Shown here: piece after piece, positions 40,482 through 48,236 of the stretch | Layout of the letters: each line of letters begins with the position of its first letter | How positions within the stretch are numbered: position 1 is the stretch's first letter | Origin: Chloroflexota bacterium | Lineage (GTDB): Bacteria > Chloroflexota > Anaerolineae > B4-G1 > SLSP01 | Length of the DNA stretch: 64,000 nt | Assembly (NCBI GenBank): GCA_019873645.1 | Contig: JAIOAX010000014.1 | Location: 40,769-104,768, forward strand | Reading direction: 5' to 3' | Notes under the pieces: model-generated | What the model saw: the letters and a program-made list of their open reading frames with translations, nothing else | What the model was told of the DNA's origin: nothing | Databases searched by the model: none | Position numbers and translations under genes: made by a program

Positions 40482-41345
40482 TTATCCTTCTTTCCGTGAG
40501 CTGCGGGCGACGTCGAGGCCCTTTTTCGCCAGCTTGATCGCCAGGCCGCCGCCGGGGACGAACAGGTCCACCGTCTCTACCCCCACGTCGAAGAGAAAAT
40601 CAGGATCGAGAATCTTACCCATGTACTGCTGGAATGTTTTTCCGCCGGTTTGCCATTGTCCGGTCAGGCCGTCATATTCCACAATGGTCTCTTTCTCTTT
40701 GGAAAGCCAGCGGTACTGGAAGGCGTAGACGGGACGATAGTAGAGGTCAATCCCGGTGACGTCAATGCGGTCCTCAAGGATGTGCTCGGCCTTCACGCTC
40801 TTGATCATCTCGATCAGCACTTCGTGGACGATGGCCGAGGCGCGCGCCGCCGGCGGTACGACGATGGCATCGCCTGCGGAGAAGCTGTCCAACTCATCGC
40901 CGGGGATTTCGACGGCCGCATACTTCAAGTAATCGGCCAGCGCGGGGAGCCGGGTATTCGTCAGGCCATCGAAAAAGACGTCCGCATGCAGGTCTTCCTG
41001 GCAGTGTTCGAGGCCCGTGAGGACGATTTTGCCGCCGCAGACCGGATATTCCACACTGTCAATCGTCACCGACTTGACCGCCGGATCGCTGAACGCCAGC
41101 GGATACTCGCCGCGCCGCTCGTAGACGTAGCGCGCGTCACACACGATATGCCAGAAAGGCTCATAGCGCTGTTCTTTGTACACCAGCTTGAAGTCCTCGT
41201 CTTTGGGACGTTGGAGCAGGCTCCCCACTTTTGCCAGCGTGCCAAAGGCATCCATTTTACGGCTCCAGGCGCGCCCTTCGGCCTGATCCATGGTGAGCTG
41301 CGCCTGCAAGACAAAGGCGCGTTCGTCAGTAAGATTCACTTCCAT
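40482..41345 (-). CDS. Conserved hypothetical protein
   Basis: The protein is 287 residues from the ATG at 41345, with GGGAGGGG upstream. I do not recognise the family. It begins with MEVNLTDERAFVLQAQLTMD and contains a central region rich in Tyr and aromatic residues (LVYKEQRYEPFWHIVCDARYVYERRG). Two Cys occur in SVEYPVCGGKIVLTGLEHCQED, and there is a late FQYRWLSKEKETIVEYDGLTGQW. The C-terminus is a glycine-rich amphipathic stretch (VETVDLFVPGGGLAIKLAKK). It has no signal peptide and no strong membrane helix. It lies between an aldo/keto reductase and the homocysteine methyltransferase-like gene on the same strand. Confidence 0.75.
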   Translation of the reverse strand: MEVNLTDERAFVLQAQLTMDQAEGRAWSRKMDAFGTLAKVGSLLQRPKDEDFKLVYKEQRYEPFWHIVCDARYVYERRGEYPLAFSDPAVKSVTIDSVEYPVCGGKIVLTGLEHCQEDLHADVFFDGLTNTRLPALADYLKYAAVEIPGDELDSFSAGDAIVVPPAARASAIVHEVLIEMIKSVKAEHILEDRIDVTGIDLYYRPVYAFQYRWLSKEKETIVEYDGLTGQWQTGGKTFQQYMGKILDPDFLFDVGVETVDLFVPGGGLAIKLAKKGLDVARSSRKEG

Positions 41346-41388
41346 ACTTTCCCCTCCCAGGGTATTCAAGACCTAAAACGAAGTGGGG

Positions 41389-42162
41389 TCAACTGTTCAA
41401 AGGATACTTCGGCGCCAGTTCTTCAACCAGCCGCACATTCTCATCAAGCTGTGTGAGGTTGGTCATACCGATGGTGAAAGCATGCACTGTCCCCAGGCGC
41501 AGGACGTACTCGATGGCGCGCCGGGCGTCCCCTTTCAGCGCGCCACAGCCGAGGACTTTCATGCCGTAGATGGCTTTGCCGGCGGTGTGTAATTGTTCAA
41601 TCATCGGCGCAACGCTGGCCGGGGACGCATCCATATTCACACCGGCATGGTTGATGCGCACCAGAACCACATCCACCCAGGGCGTTTCGACGGCAGTGCG
41701 CAGCGCGCCCAGGCCGTGGCACGAGAAGCCTACGGCGCGCACAATGCCGGCTTCCCTGGCACGGGTTAAGGCTTCCATCGCTTCCAGGTACTTCTGCGGC
41801 CAGTGGGCATCGCTCAGTGCGTGGAGCAAGACGATGTCAAGGACGTCGGTGTGCAGTTCCTTACGAAAGCGTGCCAGGTCCCGGACGATGTCGGGACCTT
41901 TACGCGCCATTGTCTTGGTTGCAATGACTACCTGCTCACGGGGCAGCCCTTGCAAGGCGCGCGCGACATGGGGATGCGAACCATAGGCATCCGCAGTATC
42001 CCAGAAGTTGACGCCGAGATCATAGGCGCGACGCAGCAGTTGCGCCAGGCCATCCAACCCCAACGCGGTTTGATCAGACCGTCCGGCCCAACCATGTGTC
42101 CCCGTACCCACGGCCAGGCGTGAAACCCGCAGCCCGGTGTTGCCAAAGGTGATGTAGTCCAT
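41389..42162 (-). CDS. Aldo/keto reductase family oxidoreductase
   Basis: The protein is 257 residues, slightly short for the family. It has the N-terminal TFGNTGLRVSRLAVGTGTHG, the catalytic Asp-Tyr pair in NFWDTADAYGSHPHVARALQG, the Lys in VVIATKTMARKGPD, and the His in LHTDVLDIVLLHAL. The TIM barrel continues with GIVRAVGFSCHGLGALRTAV. It uses NADPH to reduce aldehydes or ketones, or runs in reverse on sugar alcohols. The C-terminus (MTNLTQLDENVRLVEELAP) is standard. It lies between the RraA-like gene and an unknown gene in the sugar-acid cluster. Confidence 0.9.
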   Translation of the reverse strand: MDYITFGNTGLRVSRLAVGTGTHGWAGRSDQTALGLDGLAQLLRRAYDLGVNFWDTADAYGSHPHVARALQGLPREQVVIATKTMARKGPDIVRDLARFRKELHTDVLDIVLLHALSDAHWPQKYLEAMEALTRAREAGIVRAVGFSCHGLGALRTAVETPWVDVVLVRINHAGVNMDASPASVAPMIEQLHTAGKAIYGMKVLGCGALKGDARRAIEYVLRLGTVHAFTIGMTNLTQLDENVRLVEELAPKYPLNS

Positions 42163-42239
42163 AGTTTCCAGTTTTCAGTTATCAGTTGTGATTGGTTTTG
42201 AAGCGGTGCCAGAAGTCAGGAATCCACAATCCAAAATCC

Positions 42240-42968
42240 TCAGGCTCTGCCCCATTTCTCGTAGGCTTCTTTGAACGACATGCCGCGTGCAAAGTCCTCG
42301 CGCATGCCCTGTTCGCGGGCTTCGATCTCCTCGGCTTTTTCGAGGACTTCCATCGCAATCTCCTGCGGGACGACGATGACGCCGTCCTCCTCGGCGACGA
42401 TCCAATCGCCAGGACGCACGCGCACCATGCTGGTGAGCGTGCCGGGCATACCGATGGGGACGTTGACGGCGACGATGCTCCAGCGTTTGGCCGACTCGAT
42501 GGGCGAGGTGCCCCTGGCGCAAACGGTGTAATTGGGGATAACTTCCAGCCCCCAGCGGTCGCGGATGAAGCCGTCAATGACGATGCCCATCGCGCCGCGC
42601 TGCTTCAGGTCCCAGCTCGTCATCTCGCCGAACTTGCCGGTGTACGGCTCGCCGCCGCCATCTACGACAACTACACAGCCGGGGAACAGGCACTCGTGCA
42701 GGTGCGGGCCGGTGGCCACCGGTTTTCCTTCCGCTTGCGCCTTTTCCATCGCGGCTTTCTTCTCTTCCCAGGTTGAAGGGTCGCGGCTGCCGCGCACCGT
42801 CACCGCCATCCCCGCCAGGTGCTGATGCGGGAACAGGGGACGGATGCTCAGATCGAGGCATTGATTGCCGTAACCCATTTGGTCGAGCGCGTCGTACAGA
42901 TTGGCGACACGAATCTTATCCCAGCGGGCCTGCAATTCCAAAATCGAAGGTGGTTGTTTTTCGGACAT
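42240..42968 (-). CDS. RraA family protein (4-hydroxy-4-methyl-2-oxoglutarate aldolase-like)
   Basis: The 242-residue protein has the RraA-like fold. VANLYDALDQMGYGNQCLDLSIRPLF is the N-terminal family mark. CVVVVDGGGEPYTGKFGEM contains the substrate loop, GAMGIVIDGFIRDRW the metal Asp, and VNVPIGMPGTLTSMVRVRPGDWIVAEEDGVIVVP the C-terminal motif with metal-binding Asp-Glu. Members include regulator of RNase E and pyruvate-class II aldolases that cleave or decarboxylate 2-oxoacids. In this neighbourhood, with UxuA and HpcH/HpaI, an aldolase or oxaloacetate-type decarboxylase role is more likely than RNase E control. AAGGAGCC precedes the ATG. Confidence 0.88.
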   Translation of the reverse strand: MSEKQPPSILELQARWDKIRVANLYDALDQMGYGNQCLDLSIRPLFPHQHLAGMAVTVRGSRDPSTWEEKKAAMEKAQAEGKPVATGPHLHECLFPGCVVVVDGGGEPYTGKFGEMTSWDLKQRGAMGIVIDGFIRDRWGLEVIPNYTVCARGTSPIESAKRWSIVAVNVPIGMPGTLTSMVRVRPGDWIVAEEDGVIVVPQEIAMEVLEKAEEIEAREQGMREDFARGMSFKEAYEKWGRA

Positions 42969-42987
42969 AGTTGATTGGCTCCTTAAA

Positions 42988-43108
42988 ATATGTGATTGGT
43001 AACTGGTGATTGGTAACTGGTGATTGGTAACTGGCGATTGGTAACTGGCGATTGATCGCCGTCCACTTAACCGATTACCAATTACAAATTACTGATTGCC
43101 GATTACCG
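42988..43108. repeat. GGTAACTGGTGATT repeat with inverted second half
   Basis: Four or five copies of GTGATTGGTAACTG (42988-43050) are followed by words of the reverse orientation such as GATTACCAATTACAAATTAC (43073-43108), allowing a long imperfect hairpin. The right end includes the stop of the UxuA-like gene. Confidence 0.75.
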
Positions 43109-44119
43109 GTCTTCAAATTCCGCATTGGCTCGTTCGAGCAACGCTTTCATATAGCCGATGCTAAACGCGGTGCCGACCCGATGGTCGTTCGCCATCAAGG
43201 GGATGTGGTCGGCAATGATAACACCGTCGAAGTTCACTTCGCGCAGGGCGCGCATGACTTTGTACATGTCCATATAGCCGTTATCGAGAAACGTTTCGAC
43301 AAAGTACGGGAGCGGTTGACTGACGTTGCGGAAGTGGACCTTAAACAGCTTTTTCTGCTCGCCGAAATACTTGATTGTCTCGAAGACATCTTTGCCCATC
43401 CAGTCGCCACCTTCCAGCCAGCAGCCGACACACAGGCAGATTCCCACGTTGGGGCTGTTGGCGATCTCCAGGGCGTGGCGGTAGCCCTCGAAATTGCTGA
43501 AGATGCAGCGCGGAATGCCGCCCAGTTCCGGCACGGGCGGATCGTCGGGATGGATGCCAATTTTGACACCGGCTTCTTCCGCCACAGGTGCCACCTGTTT
43601 GATGAAGCAGGTGAAGTTGTCCCAAATCTCTTCCTCGCTGTACCTGCGTCCATGCGTGAGCGGCATAGCATACTGCTTTCCGTGCCAATGGCCGGTATCG
43701 GCTTTCGCCAGGTTGAACGCCCGTGCAGGCGCGCCGCCGCGTGTCGTTTCGCGTTCGGTGCTCCAGATGCCGTTCGCCATGTGTGCATAGGTGGTGTAGG
43801 GGATGCCGGCCTTGCCCAGATTGCGCAAGTGCTGCTTGTATTCCTCGATCTTCGCGTCGCGGTTTTCCAGGCCCAGTACAATCGCATCCTGATTGTGCAC
43901 GTCGCTGTTGCCGAAGCCGTAGACCTTGAGGCCGTGATCCTCGAACAACCGGCGACGGCTGGCATAGTACTCGTAGCTGGCCTTGGTGCTGTCGGTCCAC
44001 AGCACCACATAGTTGATTCCCATCTGTTGGATGAACGCGAGGTCGTCCTCCGTTGGTTCCGGCGTAATCTGCGCCGCAATTTTGATGCCCGGCTCAATGT
44101 CCGGTCGGTCAATGAACAT
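43103..44119 (-). CDS. uxuA: Mannonate dehydratase-like TIM-barrel protein (UxuA family)
   Basis: The protein is 338 residues from the ATG at 44119, with CGGAGGCG upstream. The xylose-isomerase-like TIM barrel has the UxuA metal-site stretch GIHPDDPPVPELGGIPRCIF and SNFEGYRHALEIANSPNVGICLCVGCWLEGG. The late motifs VHFRNVSQPLPYFVETFLDNGYMDMY and ADHIPLMAND are also family-typical. UxuA converts D-mannonate to 2-keto-3-deoxygluconate in hexuronate breakdown. It is the best single indicator of uronic acid use in the cluster. UxaC and UxuB are not in the window, so the substrate may be another sugar acid. Confidence 0.88.
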   Translation of the reverse strand: MFIDRPDIEPGIKIAAQITPEPTEDDLAFIQQMGINYVVLWTDSTKASYEYYASRRRLFEDHGLKVYGFGNSDVHNQDAIVLGLENRDAKIEEYKQHLRNLGKAGIPYTTYAHMANGIWSTERETTRGGAPARAFNLAKADTGHWHGKQYAMPLTHGRRYSEEEIWDNFTCFIKQVAPVAEEAGVKIGIHPDDPPVPELGGIPRCIFSNFEGYRHALEIANSPNVGICLCVGCWLEGGDWMGKDVFETIKYFGEQKKLFKVHFRNVSQPLPYFVETFLDNGYMDMYKVMRALREVNFDGVIIADHIPLMANDHRVGTAFSIGYMKALLERANAEFEDR

Positions 44120-44211
44120 AAATTCGCCTCCGTGTGTGATCATATTGCTGGTTGCTGGTTGCTGGTTACTGGTTACTCAAATGGAATTATGGCACAACTC
44201 CTATTCCGGTC

Positions 44212-44402
44212 AACAAGGCCTAGGGCTATCGCATTTGGCCGCTTCCGGCAACTGAATACGGCCTAAAGGCCGGGGAAAGGGGGATTTTTGTGGCGGGGCT
44301 TTGCCCCGCCACAAAAATCCCCCCTAAAAATGCCGCTTTAGTGGCACAACAGACAGCACGACGGGACAAAGTTTTCCAAATGCGATAGCCCTAAACAAGG
44401 CC
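44212..44402. mobile_element. 173-bp MITE with 18-bp terminal inverted repeats and 9-bp target duplication
   Basis: The element proper is 44221-44393. Its left end TAGGGCTATCGCATTTGG (44221-44238) and right end CCAAATGCGATAGCCCTA (44376-44393) are perfect 18-bp inverted repeats. They are flanked by the direct repeat AACAAGGCC at 44212-44220 and 44394-44402, a target-site duplication. The centre has a perfect 20-bp stem (44279-44298 with 44304-44323) around a 5-nt loop. It has no coding capacity, so it must be moved by a transposase in trans. A 9-bp duplication fits several DDE families (for example IS4- or ISAs1-like), but the parent element is not in the window. Confidence 0.92.
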
Positions 44403-44511
44403 AAGCGTGCAAGGACGCACATTTGTCTATTCGACAACACCAGGTACACTGCATAAGGAATACGAACCTTTACTCCGTACTCCGTACTCCAATTTCAGGA
44501 GGCGTTCAGCG

Positions 44512-45267
44512 ATGAAACCCAACTTGATGAAAGCCAAGATACAGGCAGGCCAACCCGCAATCGGGGTATCGGTGATGTTCCCGTCGCCGCAGATCGTGGA
44601 GATGATCGGGGCGTTGGGCTTCGATTGGGTGTTGATCGACTGCGAGCACGGCACGATCGACGTGGAGAGCGTGGAATTGTTGGTGATGGCGGCGGAGGTG
44701 AGCGGGATCACGCCGATCGTCCGCCCGCCGAGCCGGGACGCGACAGACATCCTGCGCGTGCTGGATCGCGGCGCGATGGGCGTGCAGGTCCCGCACGTCA
44801 ACACCGCCGAAGACGCCCGCGCGGTCGTCGAAGCGGTGAAATATCACCCGCTGGGCAAGCGCGGCCTTGCGGCGAGCACGCGAGCGGGCCGTTACGGCAT
44901 CGGCCTGACAGCGGCGGAGTACGTGGCGCAGGTGAACCGCGAGACGCTCGTCTGCGTGCAGTTGGAGGAGGGCGAGGCGCTGCGCAACATCAACGAGATC
45001 CTCAAGGTGGAGGGCATTGACGTGTTCTTCGTTGGGCCGTCGGACCTGGCGCAATCGATGGGGTTTCCAGGCCGCAGCGACACCCCGATCGTGCAGCAGA
45101 TGATCCGCGCCACGCTCGACGCCATTGTCGCGGCGGGCAAAGTTCCCGGCTCCACCGGCCCCGACGCCGACATCGCCGACTATCTCAAGCGTGGCTGCCG
45201 GTACGTGTACACGCACGTTCCCCGGCTGCTGGCGGCGGGCGCGGCGGCGTTTCGGGCGGCACTCTAG
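44512..45267 (+). CDS. HpcH/HpaI family aldolase
   Basis: The protein is 251 residues from the ATG at 44512, with CAGGAGGC upstream. It has the full HpcH/HpaI pattern: AGQPAIGVSVMFPSPQIVEMI, the catalytic Arg region and DWVLIDCEHGTID (metal Glu/His). VRPPSRDATDILRVLDRGAMGVQVPHV, QLEEGEALRNINEILKVEGIDVFFVGPSDLAQSMG and a C-terminal GCRYVYTHVP follow. Such class II aldolases cleave 2-keto-3-deoxy or 4-hydroxy-2-oxo acids to pyruvate plus an aldehyde. With the UxuA-like gene next to it, divergent, 2-keto-3-deoxy sugar acids are the likely substrates. The MITE sits in the divergent promoter region between the two genes. Confidence 0.92.
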   Translation: MKPNLMKAKIQAGQPAIGVSVMFPSPQIVEMIGALGFDWVLIDCEHGTIDVESVELLVMAAEVSGITPIVRPPSRDATDILRVLDRGAMGVQVPHVNTAEDARAVVEAVKYHPLGKRGLAASTRAGRYGIGLTAAEYVAQVNRETLVCVQLEEGEALRNINEILKVEGIDVFFVGPSDLAQSMGFPGRSDTPIVQQMIRATLDAIVAAGKVPGSTGPDADIADYLKRGCRYVYTHVPRLLAAGAAAFRAAL

Positions 45268-45441
45268 GCTGACCACGACCGCCGACCACGACCGCCGACC
45301 ATGAATCTCTAACGCGAATAAACGAATGGGGATGCTTGCTATTCGAGGATTCGTGTTGAATTCGCGTTGAGTCTTAGGATTGCAACCCCAGGCGATCACG
45401 GATTTCCGACAAGCGCACAAATCTTGTCGTGTCTCATTCGT
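45268..45441. repeat. CCGACCACGA and CATTCGTTTATTCG repeat region, left of the GxxExxY gene
   Basis: Copies of GACCACGACCGCC (45271-45305) are followed by ACGCGAATAAACGAATGG words and, near 45426-45460, CTCATTCGTTTATTCGTTC words that extend into the end of the GxxExxY gene. The same words make the tandem array on the other side of that gene. Confidence 0.7.
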
Positions 45442-45957
45442 TTATTCGTTCTCTGTATTCGTGGTCTGTCCCCGTTTCGATGCCGGCACATACTCCGGCG
45501 GTTCGCCTGCTTTGCGACGCGCCTTGCGCACGTCATCCCGCCCGATGCGCTGGACAGGACCGTCATCTTGGGGAGGGAGCAGGCGATTCCATTCCAATTT
45601 GCGACGCCCAAAGTTGAAGAGCAGGGCCACAGGCGCCTGCGTGGCCTTGAGATAATTGATCACTTGCCCTTTCTCGTCGTCGGTCAGCGCGTGCGGGAAT
45701 GCCTTGATTTCCACCACCACCGTACGCTCGACGAACAAATCCAGGTAGAACTGGCCCACCCGCAAGTCCGCGTAATGGACCTCCACCGGAAATTGCCGCT
45801 CCACGCCGATGCCCCGGTCGCGCAGTTCCACTGCCAGCGCACGCTCGTAGATCTCCTCCTTGTAGCCCGGGCCGATGAAGTTATGCACCGCCATCGCCGC
45901 ACCGATGATACGATAGGTCAGATCATTGCCGGTGGCATCTGTGATGAGTTTGGTCAT
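45442..45957 (-). CDS. GxxExxY family protein
   Basis: The protein is 171 residues from the ATG at 45957, with AAAGGAGTG upstream. The family motif is GPGYKEEIYERAL. It continues with LRDRGIGVERQFPVEVHYADLRVGQFYLDLFVERTVVVEIKA, which has the Asp...Glu-x-Lys pattern of a PD-(D/E)xK nuclease-like fold, and QVINYLKATQAPVALLFNFG. The role of this widespread family is unknown. The basic C-terminus (RRKAGEPPEYVPASKRG) is partly encoded by repeat DNA. The gene is bracketed on both sides by the same CATTCGTGGTCGG repeat words, suggesting it is carried or copied with them. Confidence 0.88.
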   Translation of the reverse strand: MTKLITDATGNDLTYRIIGAAMAVHNFIGPGYKEEIYERALAVELRDRGIGVERQFPVEVHYADLRVGQFYLDLFVERTVVVEIKAFPHALTDDEKGQVINYLKATQAPVALLFNFGRRKLEWNRLLPPQDDGPVQRIGRDDVRKARRKAGEPPEYVPASKRGQTTNTENE

Positions 45958-46414
45958 CGCACACTCCTTTGCCGACCACGAATAGAGAGAAAGAATAAAT
46001 GAATGGAATGCCGGCCCAGCGCGAACTCGTGCTGAATTCGCGGTATACACTGAAATTTTGACTTGGTCAACCCCAAAATCCCCGCCAAGCCCACGAATCT
46101 CTGCTGTGCCTCATTCATTTATTCATTCCGCCATTCGTGGTCGGCCGCCTCGCCTCATTCGTTTATTCGTTCCGCCATTCGTGGTCGGCTGCCTCGCCTC
46201 ATTCATTTATTCATTCCGCCATTCGTGGTCGGCCGCCTCGCCTCATTCGTTTATTCATTCCGCCATTCGTGGTCGGCATTCGTGGTCGGCATTCGTGGTC
46301 GGCAGTTTAGCACGATTTTCACACGCGGGCAATTCCCCGTCAACCTGTAGGGGCGGGGCATCCCCACAAGGCCCCTCGTCAACCCAAAATCACCGCCGGG
46401 ATGCCTCGCCCCCC
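45958..46414. repeat. 44-bp tandem array (CATTCGTGGTCGG family)
   Basis: Four 44-bp units start at 46112, 46156, 46200 and 46244. Each contains CATTCATTTATTCATTCCGC, CATTCGTGGTCGG and CCGCCTCGCCT. The array ends with two extra 13-bp CATTCGTGGTCGG units up to about 46304. Scattered copies of the same words lie at 45975-46060. The remainder to 46414 has GGCGGGGCATCCC-type inverted repeats (46347-46364 with 46398-46418) that may terminate the beta-helix gene. No gene is seen. Confidence 0.88.
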
Positions 46415-46418
46415 CTAC
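46347..46418 (-). terminator. Inverted repeat at the end of the beta-helix gene
   Basis: GTAGGGGCGGGGCATCCC (46347-46364) pairs with GGGATGCCTCGCC and CCCCCTAC (46398-46418), with a 3-base asymmetry. The right arm includes the stop codon region. A similar TGTAGGGCGAT/ATCGCCCTACA hairpin lies at 63817-63845. No T-run, so function as a terminator is uncertain. Confidence 0.4.
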
Positions 46419-48070
46419 CGCCGCAACACCAACGGCAGATACACGTCGTAGTGCGGCCAAAAAGCCAGATTGGAGAGCGCCGACCAACCACCCTCGTTGT
46501 GCGTCTTGACCGCGAAATAGCGCGTGCCGCTGCTGTAGGGGATCGTGTTCGTTGCCGTATCGAGCACGCCGCCCATGGCGAAATCCGGCGCGGCGTCCCA
46601 GTTTTCGGCGGTGATGGGCTGCGCGGCGTAGCGCACCGTCGTGGTCAGGGCGGTGGCGGGCGGCGTCCAGCGCAGGGTGATCGTGAGGTCGCTGCCGGCG
46701 AGCGTGGCCTGCGTCACGCGCAGGTCGCGCACGGCGGCGGGTGCGGGGATGCCGTATTCGTCCGCGCCGATGTCGCGCGCCGGGCCAATGGGCCGCGGAT
46801 CGCCGTCGATGTCGTCGTCGCATAGCCCGGCGGTCAGCGCCGCGCCTTGACCGATGGCCGCAGTGGCGGTCGGCAGGAGGTGCAGGTCGCCGCCGGAGCC
46901 GTTCACGAACAGGGTCAGCGGGGCGTTCGTCAGATTGCCGGCCTGGACTGCCGTGGCGCCGTCACGCTCGCGCAGGTTGTGGCTGACCAGGTTGTTCACC
47001 AGATGCACCGTGGTGTTGGGATAGCGCCACTCGATGGACGAGAACGGCGCTTGCGTGGAGATCACCGAATTGTGGTAGGTTTTCACCTCGCAGGCGTTCC
47101 ACAAGCTGATGCCGTTGTCATACCCGTCCGCCGACGCGAACAATTCCGCGCGGTTGGCGAAGATGAAGTTGTTGCGGATGGTGCCGCCGTAGTGGTCGAT
47201 GTAGCCGCTGGCGGCGGGACAGGGATTGTCCGCGTAAGTGCGCGCCGTCCCGTCCGTCGCCATGCCGAAGCCGACACCGCGCGCGTTGTTGCGCAGCACG
47301 TTGCGCTCCACAATGGGATCGCGGCAGCCGCGCCAGAAGTGGATGGCGTGCTCGGAAAGGCCGACGCTGCACCAGAAGCCTTCGATCAGGTTGTCGCGCA
47401 CCACCCAATCGCGCGCCTGGTGCATGTCGATGCCGCCCGTGTAGCAATCGCTGACGTGCGGGCGTCCGGCATCGGTCAGTTCGATGGTCGAACAGGCAAT
47501 CACGCCGTTGTCGGGATAATGTCCCGCGACGGCAGGATTGACCTTGATCGCCTGCTGCCCCGGATCGACGATGTGAACGTTGTAGATCAACGTGTTGAGC
47601 GTGTCCGCCGTTTCGGTGCTGACCACGTGAATGGGGTGCGTGCCGGCGCGCTTGATCGTGATACCGGCTATGGTCACGTTGGAGGCGGCAATGGTGACGA
47701 TTTCCGTGCCGCTGTAGTTGTCATCGAGGATGACCGCCTCGCGGCCACCGCCCGCTGAACGGAGCGTGACGTAGGGCGTATCGATCCAGACGTAATGCCC
47801 GTTCGCGCCGAGGTTGTAGGTCCCGTCCGCCAGCAGGATCGTCGTGTGCGGTTGCGCCGTGTTGACGGCGTTCCACAACTCCGCCTCGGTCGAGACGCTG
47901 ACGATGGTATCCCCTACCGGAGGCGGCGGTAGGGGCGCACAATTCGTCGCTGCCCGCGCCATCTCGGCAAAGGCAAGGCCCGCTGACGGCTCAACGGAGA
48001 TCGCAGTAGCAGGTACGCCAGTGGACAGGGACAACAACATAACAAGCATTGCGATATGCCATGTTTTCAC
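46415..48070 (-). CDS. Secreted right-handed parallel beta-helix protein
   Basis: The protein is 551 residues from a GTG at 48070. The ATG five codons earlier overlaps the ribosome-binding site GGGAGG and is unlikely to be the start. A signal peptide (WHIAMLVMLLSLSTGVPATA) is followed by a parallel beta-helix with repeating turns (TIAASNVTIAGITIKRAGTH, DNLIEGFWCSVG, RNVLRNNARGVGFG, RNNFIFANRAELFASAD, LVNNLVSHNL), as in pectate lyases and PbH1-repeat proteins. A DIGADEYG motif follows, then a C-terminal fibronectin-like domain (about 450-540). Such proteins bind or cleave polysaccharides such as pectin; no catalytic residues could be fixed. It is probably surface or secreted. Confidence 0.85.
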   Translation of the reverse strand: MKTWHIAMLVMLLSLSTGVPATAISVEPSAGLAFAEMARAATNCAPLPPPPVGDTIVSVSTEAELWNAVNTAQPHTTILLADGTYNLGANGHYVWIDTPYVTLRSAGGGREAVILDDNYSGTEIVTIAASNVTIAGITIKRAGTHPIHVVSTETADTLNTLIYNVHIVDPGQQAIKVNPAVAGHYPDNGVIACSTIELTDAGRPHVSDCYTGGIDMHQARDWVVRDNLIEGFWCSVGLSEHAIHFWRGCRDPIVERNVLRNNARGVGFGMATDGTARTYADNPCPAASGYIDHYGGTIRNNFIFANRAELFASADGYDNGISLWNACEVKTYHNSVISTQAPFSSIEWRYPNTTVHLVNNLVSHNLRERDGATAVQAGNLTNAPLTLFVNGSGGDLHLLPTATAAIGQGAALTAGLCDDDIDGDPRPIGPARDIGADEYGIPAPAAVRDLRVTQATLAGSDLTITLRWTPPATALTTTVRYAAQPITAENWDAAPDFAMGGVLDTATNTIPYSSGTRYFAVKTHNEGGWSALSNLAFWPHYDVYLPLVLRR

Positions 48071-48108
48071 TGATATACCTCCCATATCAGATTAAGACTT
48101 CGTTAGTA

Positions 48109-48182
48109 CCGCGCAGCGCAAATCACTTCCTGGTTAAACAGCGCTTCAGTAGCGCAAAGGGGAACGCCAGTTCCCCGCCCGG
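48109..48182 (-). repeat. Copy of the dispersed coding-like repeat
   Basis: TACCGCGCAGCGCAAATCAC and the next 50 bases match 27239-27310 closely and end at the same GGGGAACGCCAGTTCCCC hairpin. On the minus strand the frame reads GTGVPLCATEALFNQEVICAARY before a stop. It lies between the beta-helix gene and the 48237 membrane protein gene. Confidence 0.85.
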
Positions 48183-48236
48183 TATTCGACGGCGTCTGGA
48201 AAATATCCTGTTCCCTTGACCATCATAGTTCCTTTA

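Noticed and set aside
46058..46825. 255-codon plus-strand open frame across the 44-bp array
   Set aside because: It reads repeat DNA and then the antisense of the beta-helix gene.
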